A DNA stretch of 64,000 nucleotides from Polytrichum commune (Eukaryota; Streptophyta; Polytrichopsida; Polytrichales; Polytrichaceae): the NCBI GenBank assembly GCA_950295325.1, contig OX485808.1:31640527-31704526 (forward strand), written 5' to 3'. The translations under genes and the position numbers were made by a program. The notes beneath the pieces were generated by a model. The model saw only the letters and a program-made list of their open reading frames with translations. It ran no database searches and had not been told where the DNA came from. This document shows, one piece after another, positions 1-10,055 of the stretch. Position 1 is the first letter of the stretch; the number at the start of each line of letters is the position of its first letter.

Positions 1-21
1 AAATCAATTGCAAAAAACATA

Positions 22-1870
22 CACCCTAACCTTGATAATATCACACTTGTTAATAGAACACCTTGATATTGTCGCCTAAAAGTTTGAAACCAATTTCCAT
101 AGTGTAAAACTCCCTCGTTATTATCACTATCACCCTTGATAATGTCACATTTTTTTTTCAAAATTTGTAGTGTAAGTGTGATAATAACAAGTAACATGGA
201 TGAAAAAAGGCCGGATGGACAACAAATTCTATGGATGATGTCGGCATCTTTACCTACTTCCGCTTGAATCTTGGGTTCTTGAATCTTGAATCTCATATGC
301 CGAAGAAGCAACGGTTTCTCTCACAGATCAACTTCTCGTAGCTCCGCCTGCATCGTATGCTCTCTCCTCTTGCCGCTCCACACACCGTTCTGCCCCTCAT
401 CTTCTTGCCGCTCTCCTCAACAAACTGCTGCATCCACAAGGTTTCTTCCTAAATGGTACTTTTGAAGCTTTGAGGCTTGTTGAATCAGTTCGGTGTTGAA
501 GACCTTGTAATTGATTTCTCTGTTTCAAACTTAGATTGCTGGCATTCACTCTGTGGCATTTTCAGAGAATTGCATTGTGAGGTGGAAGTTGATCAATCGG
601 TGGTTCCTGAGGATTTTGTGGTTGCCGTTGAAGATGGCGCACACATGGTAAGCACCTTAGTTGCATTCCTTCAGTAGCCATTTCCAATGTCGATAAATGC
701 CTCTTAACCTTGAAGATTTAGAGCTGGTAAAACATTTCCGAGAAGCAATTTGCTGGAGCTGCATGCTTTCGCATTAGACACACCTTCAAGATTGTAAATT
801 CTAAGAAGTTTCATGATACTCTTAAAAGTGAAGAATACCTACGGGTTTGGAAGATGGTGAACCCTGCTGTAGAAAATTTGATTTATCTTGGTTTTGTAGA
901 CATTGACATTTGTAAGTCTGAAGCTTCTCCATCTCAGACACAGATGATATCAATGGATTCCTCTCCACGCCTTACTTCCAAGCATATGTAGCACTAAAAA
1001 TCTATGAAGATACGTTCCTCTTTGTGTAGTACCAATGAAGCATCAGTTCACGAGGAGTAATTTAGAAACAAATATTGTAAAGGGGAGAGTTGCCACCCGG
1101 GACTTGAAGAAGTCCTACTTGTGATCCACCCCTCTACCATTCCCCTATTGTTTCTGATTCAGTGCTCAGTTAACCTTCCTCCCTCTCAGAAGTAGCATTA
1201 AGAATGAGTGTTTTCCTGTATCATAATATGACAAATTGAGCTCGGCAACTACGATCCTTTTTATGAGAGTGGACGTGTGTTCTCCGCCATAGAGGTAAAA
1301 CATCAGTGCATTGCCATCTTCCACATGTGCACTTCTAATCAAACTCACCTTTTCCCTTGATTCCATGGAAGTGGATCCATTGATTGTTGATAGCAGTGAT
1401 GATGAGTCAAAAGTAGTGAAGCTAAGCGATGCACAAAAATATGCTAAAGATGTTTTGAATTTTATGGCTAGCCAAGGTTCTCAGATTTTCAGCACTCATG
1501 AGTTGTTAGAAATGGAAAAAATCCATGACAAACTCATTAGAATTGGTGTTGCACATTTAACATCAACAAAACAATGTGACATGCATTAGAAGCTTCTTTG
1601 TCTCTAGTGAGAGGTCTTTACCTGATCTCAATGAGACATTATGATGTGCTCTTGTTGTTATTCACAATTTTGAATTAGATTTTACATTCAAAAACATTGA
1701 AGTCTCGTATTTGTTATTTTAAAAAAAATTGTAATTTTATTTTGATTTTCTACATATTTTTTGATAATATCACATTATGCACAAAATGTGACATTTTCAA
1801 GTATGTCACACCTTGTTTATATCACACTTTTTGGTGAAACAGAGGGTGTGACATTATCAAGGTTAGGGTG
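22..1870 (+). mobile_element. Internally deleted pogo/Tigger-type DNA transposon
   Basis: The ends are inverted repeats of about 25 bases, reading CACCCTAACCTTGATAAT inward from base 22 and its complement ending at base 1870. Both ends are flanked by TA (20-21 and 1871-1872), the target duplication expected of the Tc1/mariner/pogo superfamily. Variants of the motif CCTTGATAAT-TCACA recur just inside both ends (near 60, 130, 1760, 1800 and 1850), as in pogo-like elements with repeated transposase-binding sites. At 1.85 kb the element is too short for a complete transposase gene, and only two degraded coding fragments remain inside, so it is probably non-autonomous. The superfamily call is an inference from the TA target, the terminal repeats and the transposase-like remnant. 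Confidence 0.72.
477..1589 (+). pseudogene. Remnant of a Tigger-like DDE transposase (C-terminal part)
   Basis: Two open stretches lie inside the pogo-type element. The one at 477-677 contains VPEDFVVAVEDGAHM, resembling the acidic linker after the DDE domain of plant Tigger/jerky-like transposases. The one ending at 1589 contains an acidic serine/aspartate run (VDSSDDES) and then a helical segment, KLSDAQKYAKDVLNFMASQG, which matches the general layout of the C-terminal tail of such proteins. The DNA-binding and catalytic parts are missing and the two pieces are separated by about 650 bases with stops, so the gene is dead. Family assignment rests on remembered general patterns plus the surrounding element and is tentative. 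Confidence 0.42.
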
Positions 1871-1872
1871 TA

Positions 1873-2265
1873 ACTTAACTTCAAATGCTCATAACTTTGC
1901 CAATACAACTCGGGATCGGAACCAAGACTACCAATAAAAGAAGTGAAATTTCAACAACTTTCCAACAACATGCATATCAAAGAAAATATGATACACATTG
2001 AGTTCAAAATGCTCCAAAACATATCGTGCACCTTGGTTTAGGGTTTAGGTGAAACACTGGTGCGAAAGAGACAAAAGACTACTAAATCTCTTCATTAACT
2101 TTTGAAATAAAGAACCTAATTCTCTTAGTTTCCATGTTGTAACATCAATTTACTTTTTGAAAAAGTACCCACATTTTGAATGTGAAAGTTACATAAATTG
2201 AATATTAAACTATGTGCTTCCACATGGGTGGGACCCATCACATATGCTTTTATTTTCTTATGTAA
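1873..2265. other. Intergenic, nothing recognised
   Basis: AT-rich DNA between two transposon-like elements. Short open stretches on both strands show no recognisable motif. Confidence 0.5.
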
Positions 2266-2886
2266 TATGGGTGCAAGCATAGTAAAGTGGACCAAAAAAG
2301 TGCTCCGGTATACTAAAACCATCATTTTTTTGGTCAAAGGCCTAAAAGTAGTAGCAAAGCATTATTTAAATTGGGTTTCTTTTCACGACGACATTTGTTG
2401 TTGTGTTGAATACTCAAATGTAAAAAATCAAGTTGAGATCTTCAATACTTCTCATTAAAAGTGATGCTCAAAAGCCTATGGTTGAGTTTGGTTTTGGACG
2501 TAGATTTCACGACCTTAACAATTTTGAAGTTGGAATTTTCTTTCATATTCCTTGAATTCATTATCTACACGAGGGCATCATCACAAATCTTTGTGGAAAA
2601 CCATCAATTTAATGTAATTTTATCGTACTTTAAACAAATCCTAGACAATCACTTGTTCAATATCACCTACTTCCACACCAATTGTACCGTCTTCTAGAAT
2701 ATATAGACTTTCCTTGGAAATTTTTTTGTCATCATAATTTGTTTGGCTTTGTAGATCAACATGTTTTTTAAAATATCCATGAGTTTTTCTTCACAAAATT
2801 AAAAGTAAGTGTATAGTTTTAAATCCCTTTCACTGAACACTAGACAAGGATCATGAGTTGTCCACTTTACCATGCTTGCACCCATA
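2266..2886. mobile_element. Candidate MITE with 27-bp terminal inverted repeats
   Basis: Bases 2266-2292 and 2860-2886 are inverted copies of each other with one mismatch (TATGGGTGCAAGCAT at the left end). The 620-bp interior has no convincing coding capacity. The class is unknown because no clear target-site duplication is visible. Confidence 0.5.
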
Positions 2887-2971
2887 CGACGTTTTAAAAA
2901 TCTACAAGTGTTGTATTACCACAATCATATTATAGTGATAGATTTTAACTCGAAAGTTTGGTTTACAAAAT

Positions 2972-3034
2972 TTGTGTCATTATATCGAGGTTGTCGTATT
3001 ATCGATCGAGCATCCGATTAAAGAGGTAGGACTA
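2972..3034. mobile_element. Isolated pogo-type terminus
   Basis: Read from right to left, this segment begins TAGTCCTACCTC and carries repeated sites of the form TCGATAATACGAC, the same arrangement as the better preserved end at 38225-38305. No matching opposite end was found, so this is probably one end of a decayed element. Confidence 0.45.
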
Positions 3035-5464
3035 TATGCCCAAAATCTCCCCGGACACCGGATGTGGATCCATCCGGATCAATTGCCCTTTGCACACAAA
3101 CAAGCAAATGATTGCTTAGAGGTTCGGTGTCATGAATATACTAGTACTTTGATGACACGAAGTACTTCTAAACTAATCACATCCTCTCGTACAATAATTG
3201 TTACCCCACTAAGTACCATCTTTTATTATTACTTAACTTGGCTTACCTCCAAGTTGGTGATTGAAACCAAACCATTTCTTTGGAAACACATGCTTACCAC
3301 GAGGGCTCCGTTTTTATGAACGAATACGTGTATTATTCAGATACTTCTCTTGGGTTTGAATGAACTCACTTCTTGTAGGATATAGAAACATGCAATTAGC
3401 GTGAGATGTTAGCAAATCCAAATTGTGCGTGTACACATTTATAATGTATTCTTTCATGAACATTTTGGTAAGAAAAAAAAGCCTATGGTAGGCTTACGTG
3501 TAAAATTGCCTTCACAATGTGCACAATGTTAAGGTTGAATGTTGTTCACTTTGTGAGAGTGGCAAAGCATAAATAGGACATGATGCTCCCAAAACTCCCA
3601 TTGCTAAGAAGCAACACCCTCGTGCTGAGTAATGTTGTGAACTCCAAAAGGCAACCCATATTGATTCCAATAAGTGGTGTGAATGGCACACTTGTCTGTA
3701 TACTGTATGCGAATGACCATGTAAAAGATGAAACCTATAAAATTAACTCTACTTCTCGGGGAGTTCACTAGACATGTATATATGTATACACGTGCGTGAC
3801 AAGGGTATTTATTCAAGGGGTATTTAATTATCCATCCTTAATTTTTTGTACCGAATTATTATATAATTTTCTAATTTATAGTTCTTTAAATGACCCTATA
3901 ATTACTTTTAAATTTGATGAAGCTCTAATTCTAAGCTAGGTATGTTCATTATAATTATTTGATTTTGCTCCAAAGGGTTTAAGAGCATTCAAAGTACCAA
4001 GTCACCAAAATCCAAGGCACAACAAGGTTTTACATTAAGAGTGTTCATAAACAGTTTCAAACAACAAAATCAGCCCATGTTCCTCAATCAAGTTACACGC
4101 ACAATTAAACACAACGGTACTGAGTGTCAAAAAAACAATTAAAACACCAACAACAAAGCAAGAAAAAATAGGGTCCATGCAATAATGTAGAAGAGTATAG
4201 AGTTAATACTACAACATCATGCTTGAAGCAGACAGACACAATACCAACCAGAACTCCTAGTTTTTCATCCAAAATCTTCCCGCCTCTGAACACAAAGGAC
4301 ACCCTATTTCAAAAAAACCTAGGATCCTTAAATCCTACGGTATATTTTTACAAATATTTTAAAATATATGCATTATTTGTATCAAGCCTATATTATTTAT
4401 AATACAAATTTTATCATACATACTCACTTATATTACTTCTAAGAAAATTCTAAGTTTTTCCCTTTGTGAATATAAATTACCCTATATTTTCCCGCACGTT
4501 GTTTTCTAATATTATCATAGTGAACTCCCCGAGCTCTACTTCAAATTCTCAACACATGGTTTTTTTTTTCCTTTGAAGTTTCCCATTGTCACTTGTAATT
4601 TCTTACACCACTTCTAAGAAATGTTTTTCCCGAGCATGAAGACACGGACCACATTAAGTGAAGAAATGCATAGCTGCACTGATTATCTCAATTAACATGT
4701 GTTAATATTCAGAGTTATGTGATGCAATAACGTCTTACTTCGGAGTTTAATATTTATTAACATATTTTTAATAGGTTGTTTGGACATTATAGAACATAGT
4801 TGACTTTTCTGTGGAAAATATTACATTCTCATTAAATAGTTATAAAAGTGTGTAACTCTTAATAATAACATGTACTTATTGGGATAATCAATATAGTCGA
4901 ACCTTTGTGTTCCCATTGCCACAAACCATGCACAAACCCAACATGGTAGAGTGAACCGTAAAATCACCATAATTGGGGACCAACACAAGTTTTTTGGAAA
5001 AATCTCCCATATTTGTCACTTCCAACACTTGTGTTAGTGACCTAATAAAAAACTAAGAAGGGAGGTTAAGTAAATGCTCTAATCCAGGGCAACCAAGTTT
5101 TGAGAAAAAAATAATCCTTTTCTTGGCTTTGATTATAGTTGGGGAACATGCAAACGGTGAGAGGAGCAAAAGGATGTATGCGCACATAGAAAATTGGTAA
5201 GAACAAATTTCAGTTAAATTAAAAACAAAACATATTGGCGGCTAAAACTCAAAGAAGCCTTCCAAGACTTTCCATTTACACTCAAACAAGGGATCGTTAC
5301 AACATTTCAATCCCAATTCATCCCCATACATTATGGTTAACTATAGTACCTTATAGAGTTGTTGAGTGAGTGTTGAGTGTATCAATGTTCAAAAGAGTGT
5401 GACTCGTTTAATGGAAGCATGTGAAATAGTGGAAGTTTTTGTTGTAGGCTCTTGCACCTTAGAT
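3035..5464. other. Intergenic, no gene recognised
   Basis: AT-rich DNA with only short, low-complexity open stretches on both strands. A segment near 4890-4905 (ATAGTCGAACCTT) faintly resembles a pogo end but has no partner. Confidence 0.5.
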
Positions 5465-5541
5465 CGCTAGTAGAAAACTATGCCCAAAAAAACCTTGGCT
5501 GAAATTGGCTGCAGTTCTTTTGACATAATTTTCTACTAGTG
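5465..5541. mobile_element. 77-bp mini-element with CACTA-type ends
   Basis: The right end, read inward, is CACTAGTAGAAAATTATG, and the left end is the near-identical CGCTAGTAGAAAACTATG, giving about 18-bp inverted repeats around a 41-bp core. CACTAGTAGAAAA is the kind of terminus seen on plant CACTA-superfamily elements and their miniature derivatives. The element is far too small to code for anything. The same terminus is found, interrupted, at 62634-62959. Confidence 0.55.
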
Positions 5542-6201
5542 GACATTGATTGTGTCTTTCCATCTTCAAAACATGGCTAAACGATTGAAAGGTAAAACTC
5601 TATTCAAATGAATTATATAGAGTTGATTTTGATCAATATTAGATTAGTGCATATTACAACAAGTCTTCTTAACAAATTTGTCGCACAAGTATGGTTTACA
5701 CGTTCCCTGCGAGATTTCACAATCTCTTAGAGCAAGACTACACATTTCCACTATGGACACCTTTAAACAATTTGGAGGTGAATTCTAACAAAGCAAACAC
5801 CCATATATTCTCATTATCACCAATTTATCTACAAGTGTTCTTTCCCTTCTAAACTCTTCTTCCCTATAATCATGCAACTTATAGAAGGGAGAGTTTCAAC
5901 ACCTCCATAAGGGACTACACAAGTATCAATGTCTAACAATTATTGAACAAACATAATCTTTGGTTCATTTTATTTTAAAGTAAAGCCTAGTGTATTGTAA
6001 GGTATTAGTTTTGATCATGAGATCCACAACTTAACATGATTATATATAGCGAATGCGTGATACATATACAAGGACTTCTCTCCTCGAAAATGATGTGACC
6101 CAATTTAACACCTTGTTTATGTTAGTGCTTGGTGTACAACGGGTGGGTAATTTTATCATGCAGAATGATATCTTATCGGGTCCCCCATCAAAATTTTATT
6201 C
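5542..6201. other. Intergenic, nothing recognised
   Basis: AT-rich sequence without a plausible gene or clear repeat. Confidence 0.5.
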
Positions 6202-6433
6202 AGTAGCACGACAATAAATATTATATCTATTCTCACTTCTTATTTGAAATTACACGATTCTATAACTTTTTACTCTTAATGTACAGTTTACCAAGTAAAA
6301 ATACTAATGACCTATATTGTTTAAACAACCAATTCGACCTTTGTTAGGTAAAAATGACATATACAATAAATAGTTATAGCATTGCGTAATTCCAAATAGT
6401 AGGTGATACTAAATGCAATATTTTGTGTAGCAC
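6202..6433. mobile_element. MITE of the CACTAAAT/TA family, degraded
   Basis: The two halves are imperfect inverted copies, and both resemble the cleaner copies at 6764-6968 and 37272-37492. All share internal motifs such as CAATTCGACCTTTGTT and TATAGCATTGCGTAATTCC. No coding potential. Confidence 0.5.
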
Positions 6434-6763
6434 CCCTCTCCCATGCCAAAAACACTTAGCATAAGGAGGGGAGGGATATATCACATTGTGACAAAGTGAC
6501 GTAATTGCTCACCATTACCTATGGCTCATGGGCAAACCTCATGCAAAATTTGTGAATGGGATTGTGCAAAGAAGAGTCATTAGAAGAAAGTTGCTCTCTT
6601 ATACCTATGTGTGCATTATGCACACAACCATCTTTCCATTTTTCAGGTTGTTATGTGTTATAGTGACATTAATCTACTTGGAAGTTGTATTCCATGTCTA
6701 CATACAACAGAGTTTATGGTGGTGGTGATGGTGGGAGTCTACAAAAGATGGACACATGCCCAT
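6434..6763. other. Intergenic spacer between two MITE copies
   Basis: About 330 bases. A 66-codon open stretch at 6528-6728 ends in a run of tryptophan codons made by a GGT repeat and does not look like a gene. Confidence 0.5.
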
Positions 6764-6968
6764 CTACACTAAATGTGATATTCAATGTCACTTACTATTT
6801 AGAGTTACACATTCCTATATCTTCTTTATTATTAATGTAAAGATACCATTTATAGTGTCCATACAACCAATTCGACCTTTGTTGGTAAAAACTGAGATGT
6901 AAATGAAACAATTATAGCGTTGCATAATTTCAAATAGTAAGTGACACGAAATATCATATTTAGTGTAG
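6764..6968. mobile_element. MITE of the CACTAAAT/TA family
   Basis: A 205-bp element whose halves are inverted copies over roughly 50 bases. It starts CTACACTAAAT and ends with the complement, ATTTAGTGTAG. TA lies immediately outside CACTAAAT at each end, consistent with a mariner/Stowaway-like TA target. The same family occurs at 6202-6433, 37272-37492, 58025-58533 and 62651-62954. Confidence 0.65.
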
Positions 6969-8498
6969 TTGTCCCAAAGGAAAAAATCCACGAGCTATAA
7001 ATTTTTCATGTGACAAACATGTGACAAAAGAAAGAGGAAATAATTGTAGAAAGGTGGGGGGACTACAAGTGCAAAAGGTGGGCATGGTAGAGGAAACTAG
7101 GGGGGAGGTGGCAGTCATGCAACTGAGGTGGCAACATGGCATGGGCAATAGGACAAAGTAAGTCAATTTCACAAATAATATTTATGTTTTTTTTTTCTTA
7201 ACGTGCTCCATGTAGCCATGGTGGCATGGGGGGGGGGGGCTTAGGGTGAGATTCCACGTAGGCCACTCACCTACCAAATTCTAGTGTGAATAAGGACAAA
7301 CCTGCCCACATGTAGAGGGAATTTGGTGGGGTAGGGTTCGTATGTGCCCACTAGCTACTCCCATCATCTCAGATCCGGGCCCACCTACTAACCTCCTCCT
7401 CCCGGTTACCAAGCATGGAGTTCTAGACCATCATTGATACTCTTGAATCTTCAACCGGTCTTTATCCTTCGCTGACCAACACTTGTAGGTTAAGGTTTTA
7501 AGTGGGCACATGGAAGTTCAGTGGCCCATGTCCAGGGCCCTCCACATTCTAGCGGACCGCCAAAATGTGATTGAATGACGGCTTGGGCTTAACTACATAC
7601 GAAGACATCCGACTCACTACTATCTGGAATCTAATGGATGTGTGTCCAACATGGAAACTAACCCTTAGGGCATGGCTATACATGCATATGGTGGGTTCTC
7701 GTGGGCATGGGCATCTGGTTGCATGGTTGCATTGGGTTGGGTTAATCTAGAATACAAATTTATATGCACATGTGCAAGAGGCCGGGAGAGCATGGGGCCA
7801 AAGTTGCCAAACTAGTTTGCTACAAATAACTATCCACATATCAATTTAATTTCACATGCAAGGGGCGCCATCTCCAACCTTTGCTTCACATGGTTAAATG
7901 AACCGATAACCAATAAAGACATCCACTTCTAATGCCTTATTCAAAAACTCCCTTGAATCTCACATCAAGAGGGCCTCTCATGGTTAGACATAAAATATTT
8001 CAAAACTCGATTTTGTTTAGACACATGACATATCCACAGTAGTGGGCATATTGTTGAACTCTTGCTAAAGAACTGCCTTCTAGAAATCAAAGAGTTGAAG
8101 CAAACACCATTTAAGGGTATGTAGGTGTTATTCAATTCATTTTTCATGTTCTCCAACTTCCACAATCAAAGTTGTGTCGCATTAGAAAACTTACAGTAAA
8201 GCACCAACAAGAAAACAAACCTCTCATGATTAAGCTATGGTCATCGAAAGACCACGTTCGTTGATTCCTTAACTAAATACATACGTCCTCCCAATTGTGT
8301 TCACTATTCAATGTGGAATAGTTAATAAAGTTTGGAAACGTAATCCAATCTCTTATAAACAAGTGTCTTTGTGTTTGTTATTCGATCCTCACCAAACCAC
8401 ACACCCATCAAACATAGGCATGCGATCAAGAAAAGTAGTCAAATGACATCCACACAATTTAGGGTAGTTTCAAATGGCACGTCATTGTTGCCCTTAAG
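6969..8498. other. Intergenic, no gene recognised
   Basis: Contains an uninterrupted G run near 7230 and otherwise only short open stretches without recognisable domains on either strand. Confidence 0.5.
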
Positions 8499-8870
8499 GT
8501 AGATGGGTCTGAAATGGTTACATTATCCAAGTGGTCCACTTCTCATAGGATATGAAACACATAGTTACTATGAGATGGTTAACATATCCCAAATCAAAGC
8601 CATAGCCACTTTCCTCGTAAGATCTGAAGCTCGTATGAGTGTCTTTTCATTATCAAAGTGAAGATTCTTGTGCTCGTTAATGGTCTATAACCTCCCCCCA
8701 TTACGTTAGCTGTTGAACTCAAAATGCTTATCGTATTTTAAGCACATAACTCAATCTCCTTTAAGCACATGTCATTTTGGTATCCGTTTTTGGAGCCACA
8801 CTAACCCTAAACATATCACTCAAATAAACGTGTCCGACTAAGACAAGTAACCGAATTAGACACGTCTACT
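8499..8870. mobile_element. ~370-bp MITE, GGTAGAYGTG family
   Basis: The element begins GGTAGATGGGTCTG and ends AGACACGTCTAC, imperfect inverted ends shared with the better copies at 13852-14252 and 59625-59997. Shared internal blocks include ATAGGATATGAAACACA and TTATCAAAGTGAAGATTC, in the same order as in the 59.6-kb copy. No coding capacity; superfamily unknown. Confidence 0.55.
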
Positions 8871-8967
8871 TTATTTCCCAATGCGACAAGTCTCAAAATA
8901 AGTGGGTGTGGGCGGGCACAACATCAACATCAGTCAATTTCCTTGCCTTATAGTGGGGTTTGAGGAA

Positions 8968-9337
8968 GGCACCACGGGCCTTGGCTTGGTGGTTAGGCTC
9001 ATGGCCCCCAATGAGGAGGTTGTGGGTTCTATTCCCCATGCCAGCGTGGTGCTCACCACCTTAGTCCACCCAACTATGGTGGGGGGTCCTTGGACCTTGT
9101 TGTATGGGTACCTCAAAGCCCTTTGGGGGGATACCATGTCCGGTATCTTCAAGGCACTAGTGGCTAGCTAGGAACTAGTATAGTGTGTCACTATAGTGTC
9201 CATCCTCGAAAGGGGAGAGTAGTATTGTCCCAGTGTCCCCTTGTCCAGTGGCCATCGGGTTCATTGGCATTACGAACGGACACTTTATTCACGCTGGCCC
9301 CTTGCTAAAAAGGGACCGGAGTTTCTCTTTCTTTCTT
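8968..9337 (+). mobile_element. tRNA-derived SINE with intact target-site duplication
   Basis: The 370-bp insert is bracketed by a perfect 14-bp direct repeat, TGGGGTTTGAGGAA (8954-8967 and 9338-9351). Its 5' part has the spacing of an RNA polymerase III internal promoter: an A-box-like TGGCTTGGTGG at 8982-8992 and a B-box GGTTCTATTCC at 9025-9035. The 3' end is a short pyrimidine simple repeat (TTTCTCTTTCTTTCTTT) instead of poly(A). The region TATAGTGTCCATCCTCGAAA (from 9193) closely resembles the 3' untranslated region of the LINE fragments at 15.4-15.9 and 17.4-18.1 kb, and GACCGGAGTT near the end is also in the first LINE. This suggests the SINE borrows that LINE's retrotransposition machinery. 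An 89-codon open stretch across it is a by-product. Confidence 0.85.
9025..9035 (+). promoter_or_regulatory. Pol III B-box of the SINE
   Basis: GGTTCTATTCC matches the B-box consensus GGTTCRANNCC except at one position. It lies 43 bases downstream of the A-box-like element at 8982-8992, within normal tRNA-gene spacing. Confidence 0.7.
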
Positions 9338-9351
9338 TGGGGTTTGAGGAA

Positions 9352-10020
9352 CCGGTCTCGAGGATGAGACATAGTAAGTTATGAAGCATAATTCACACAT
9401 AATGTTGTAAAGAGGAGTCTAGATCCTCGATGTTTGTTAGATAGAGTTACTAAAGAGTGATACTAAGGCAAGTAATGGGACGAATTGGAAAGAAAGAAAG
9501 AAAATGCATCTTTCGGTACACTACCTTTTTAGAATGAACTTTTTGGATGGAAAACAAAAAGTTTTGTTCTAGTTGTGTGGTATATGGAATCGTATGTTGT
9601 CTTTTACAATAACCCCAACTAGCATTGTGGCCCGTTGCATTGCAACTTGGATATATCAATTATGTCGTGTGTAAAAGTATGTACATAAAAGTAATTTCAT
9701 CAACTTGCCTTATTCATGCGAAGCACCCCTATTATATATAATAAATAAATGTTGTTGTCATATTATGGTCATGGTCATCTCATTCTTTGAGATTTTATGT
9801 GTCGGTTTCTTTTATAAATCTATTGGTTTTGTTCTTGACTTTGAAACATTAAAACGCCAAATCCCCAAATGTCATGATAATCAATTCAAGTTATCCAAGA
9901 TGATTGTTGAACACCTTTCTCAAACCTCAACACTGACGGTTCGCAACCTTGTCTAGCTTCGTCAACTTGTCCCATGCACCTCTGTGGATATATATACAAA
10001 TACATTATAATAGAGCGAGA

Positions 10021-10055
<35 letters not shown>

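Noticed and set aside
8902-9171. 89-codon frame across the SINE
   Set aside because: It starts before the duplication and runs through the tRNA-like head; RNA promoter motifs and the duplication explain the sequence.
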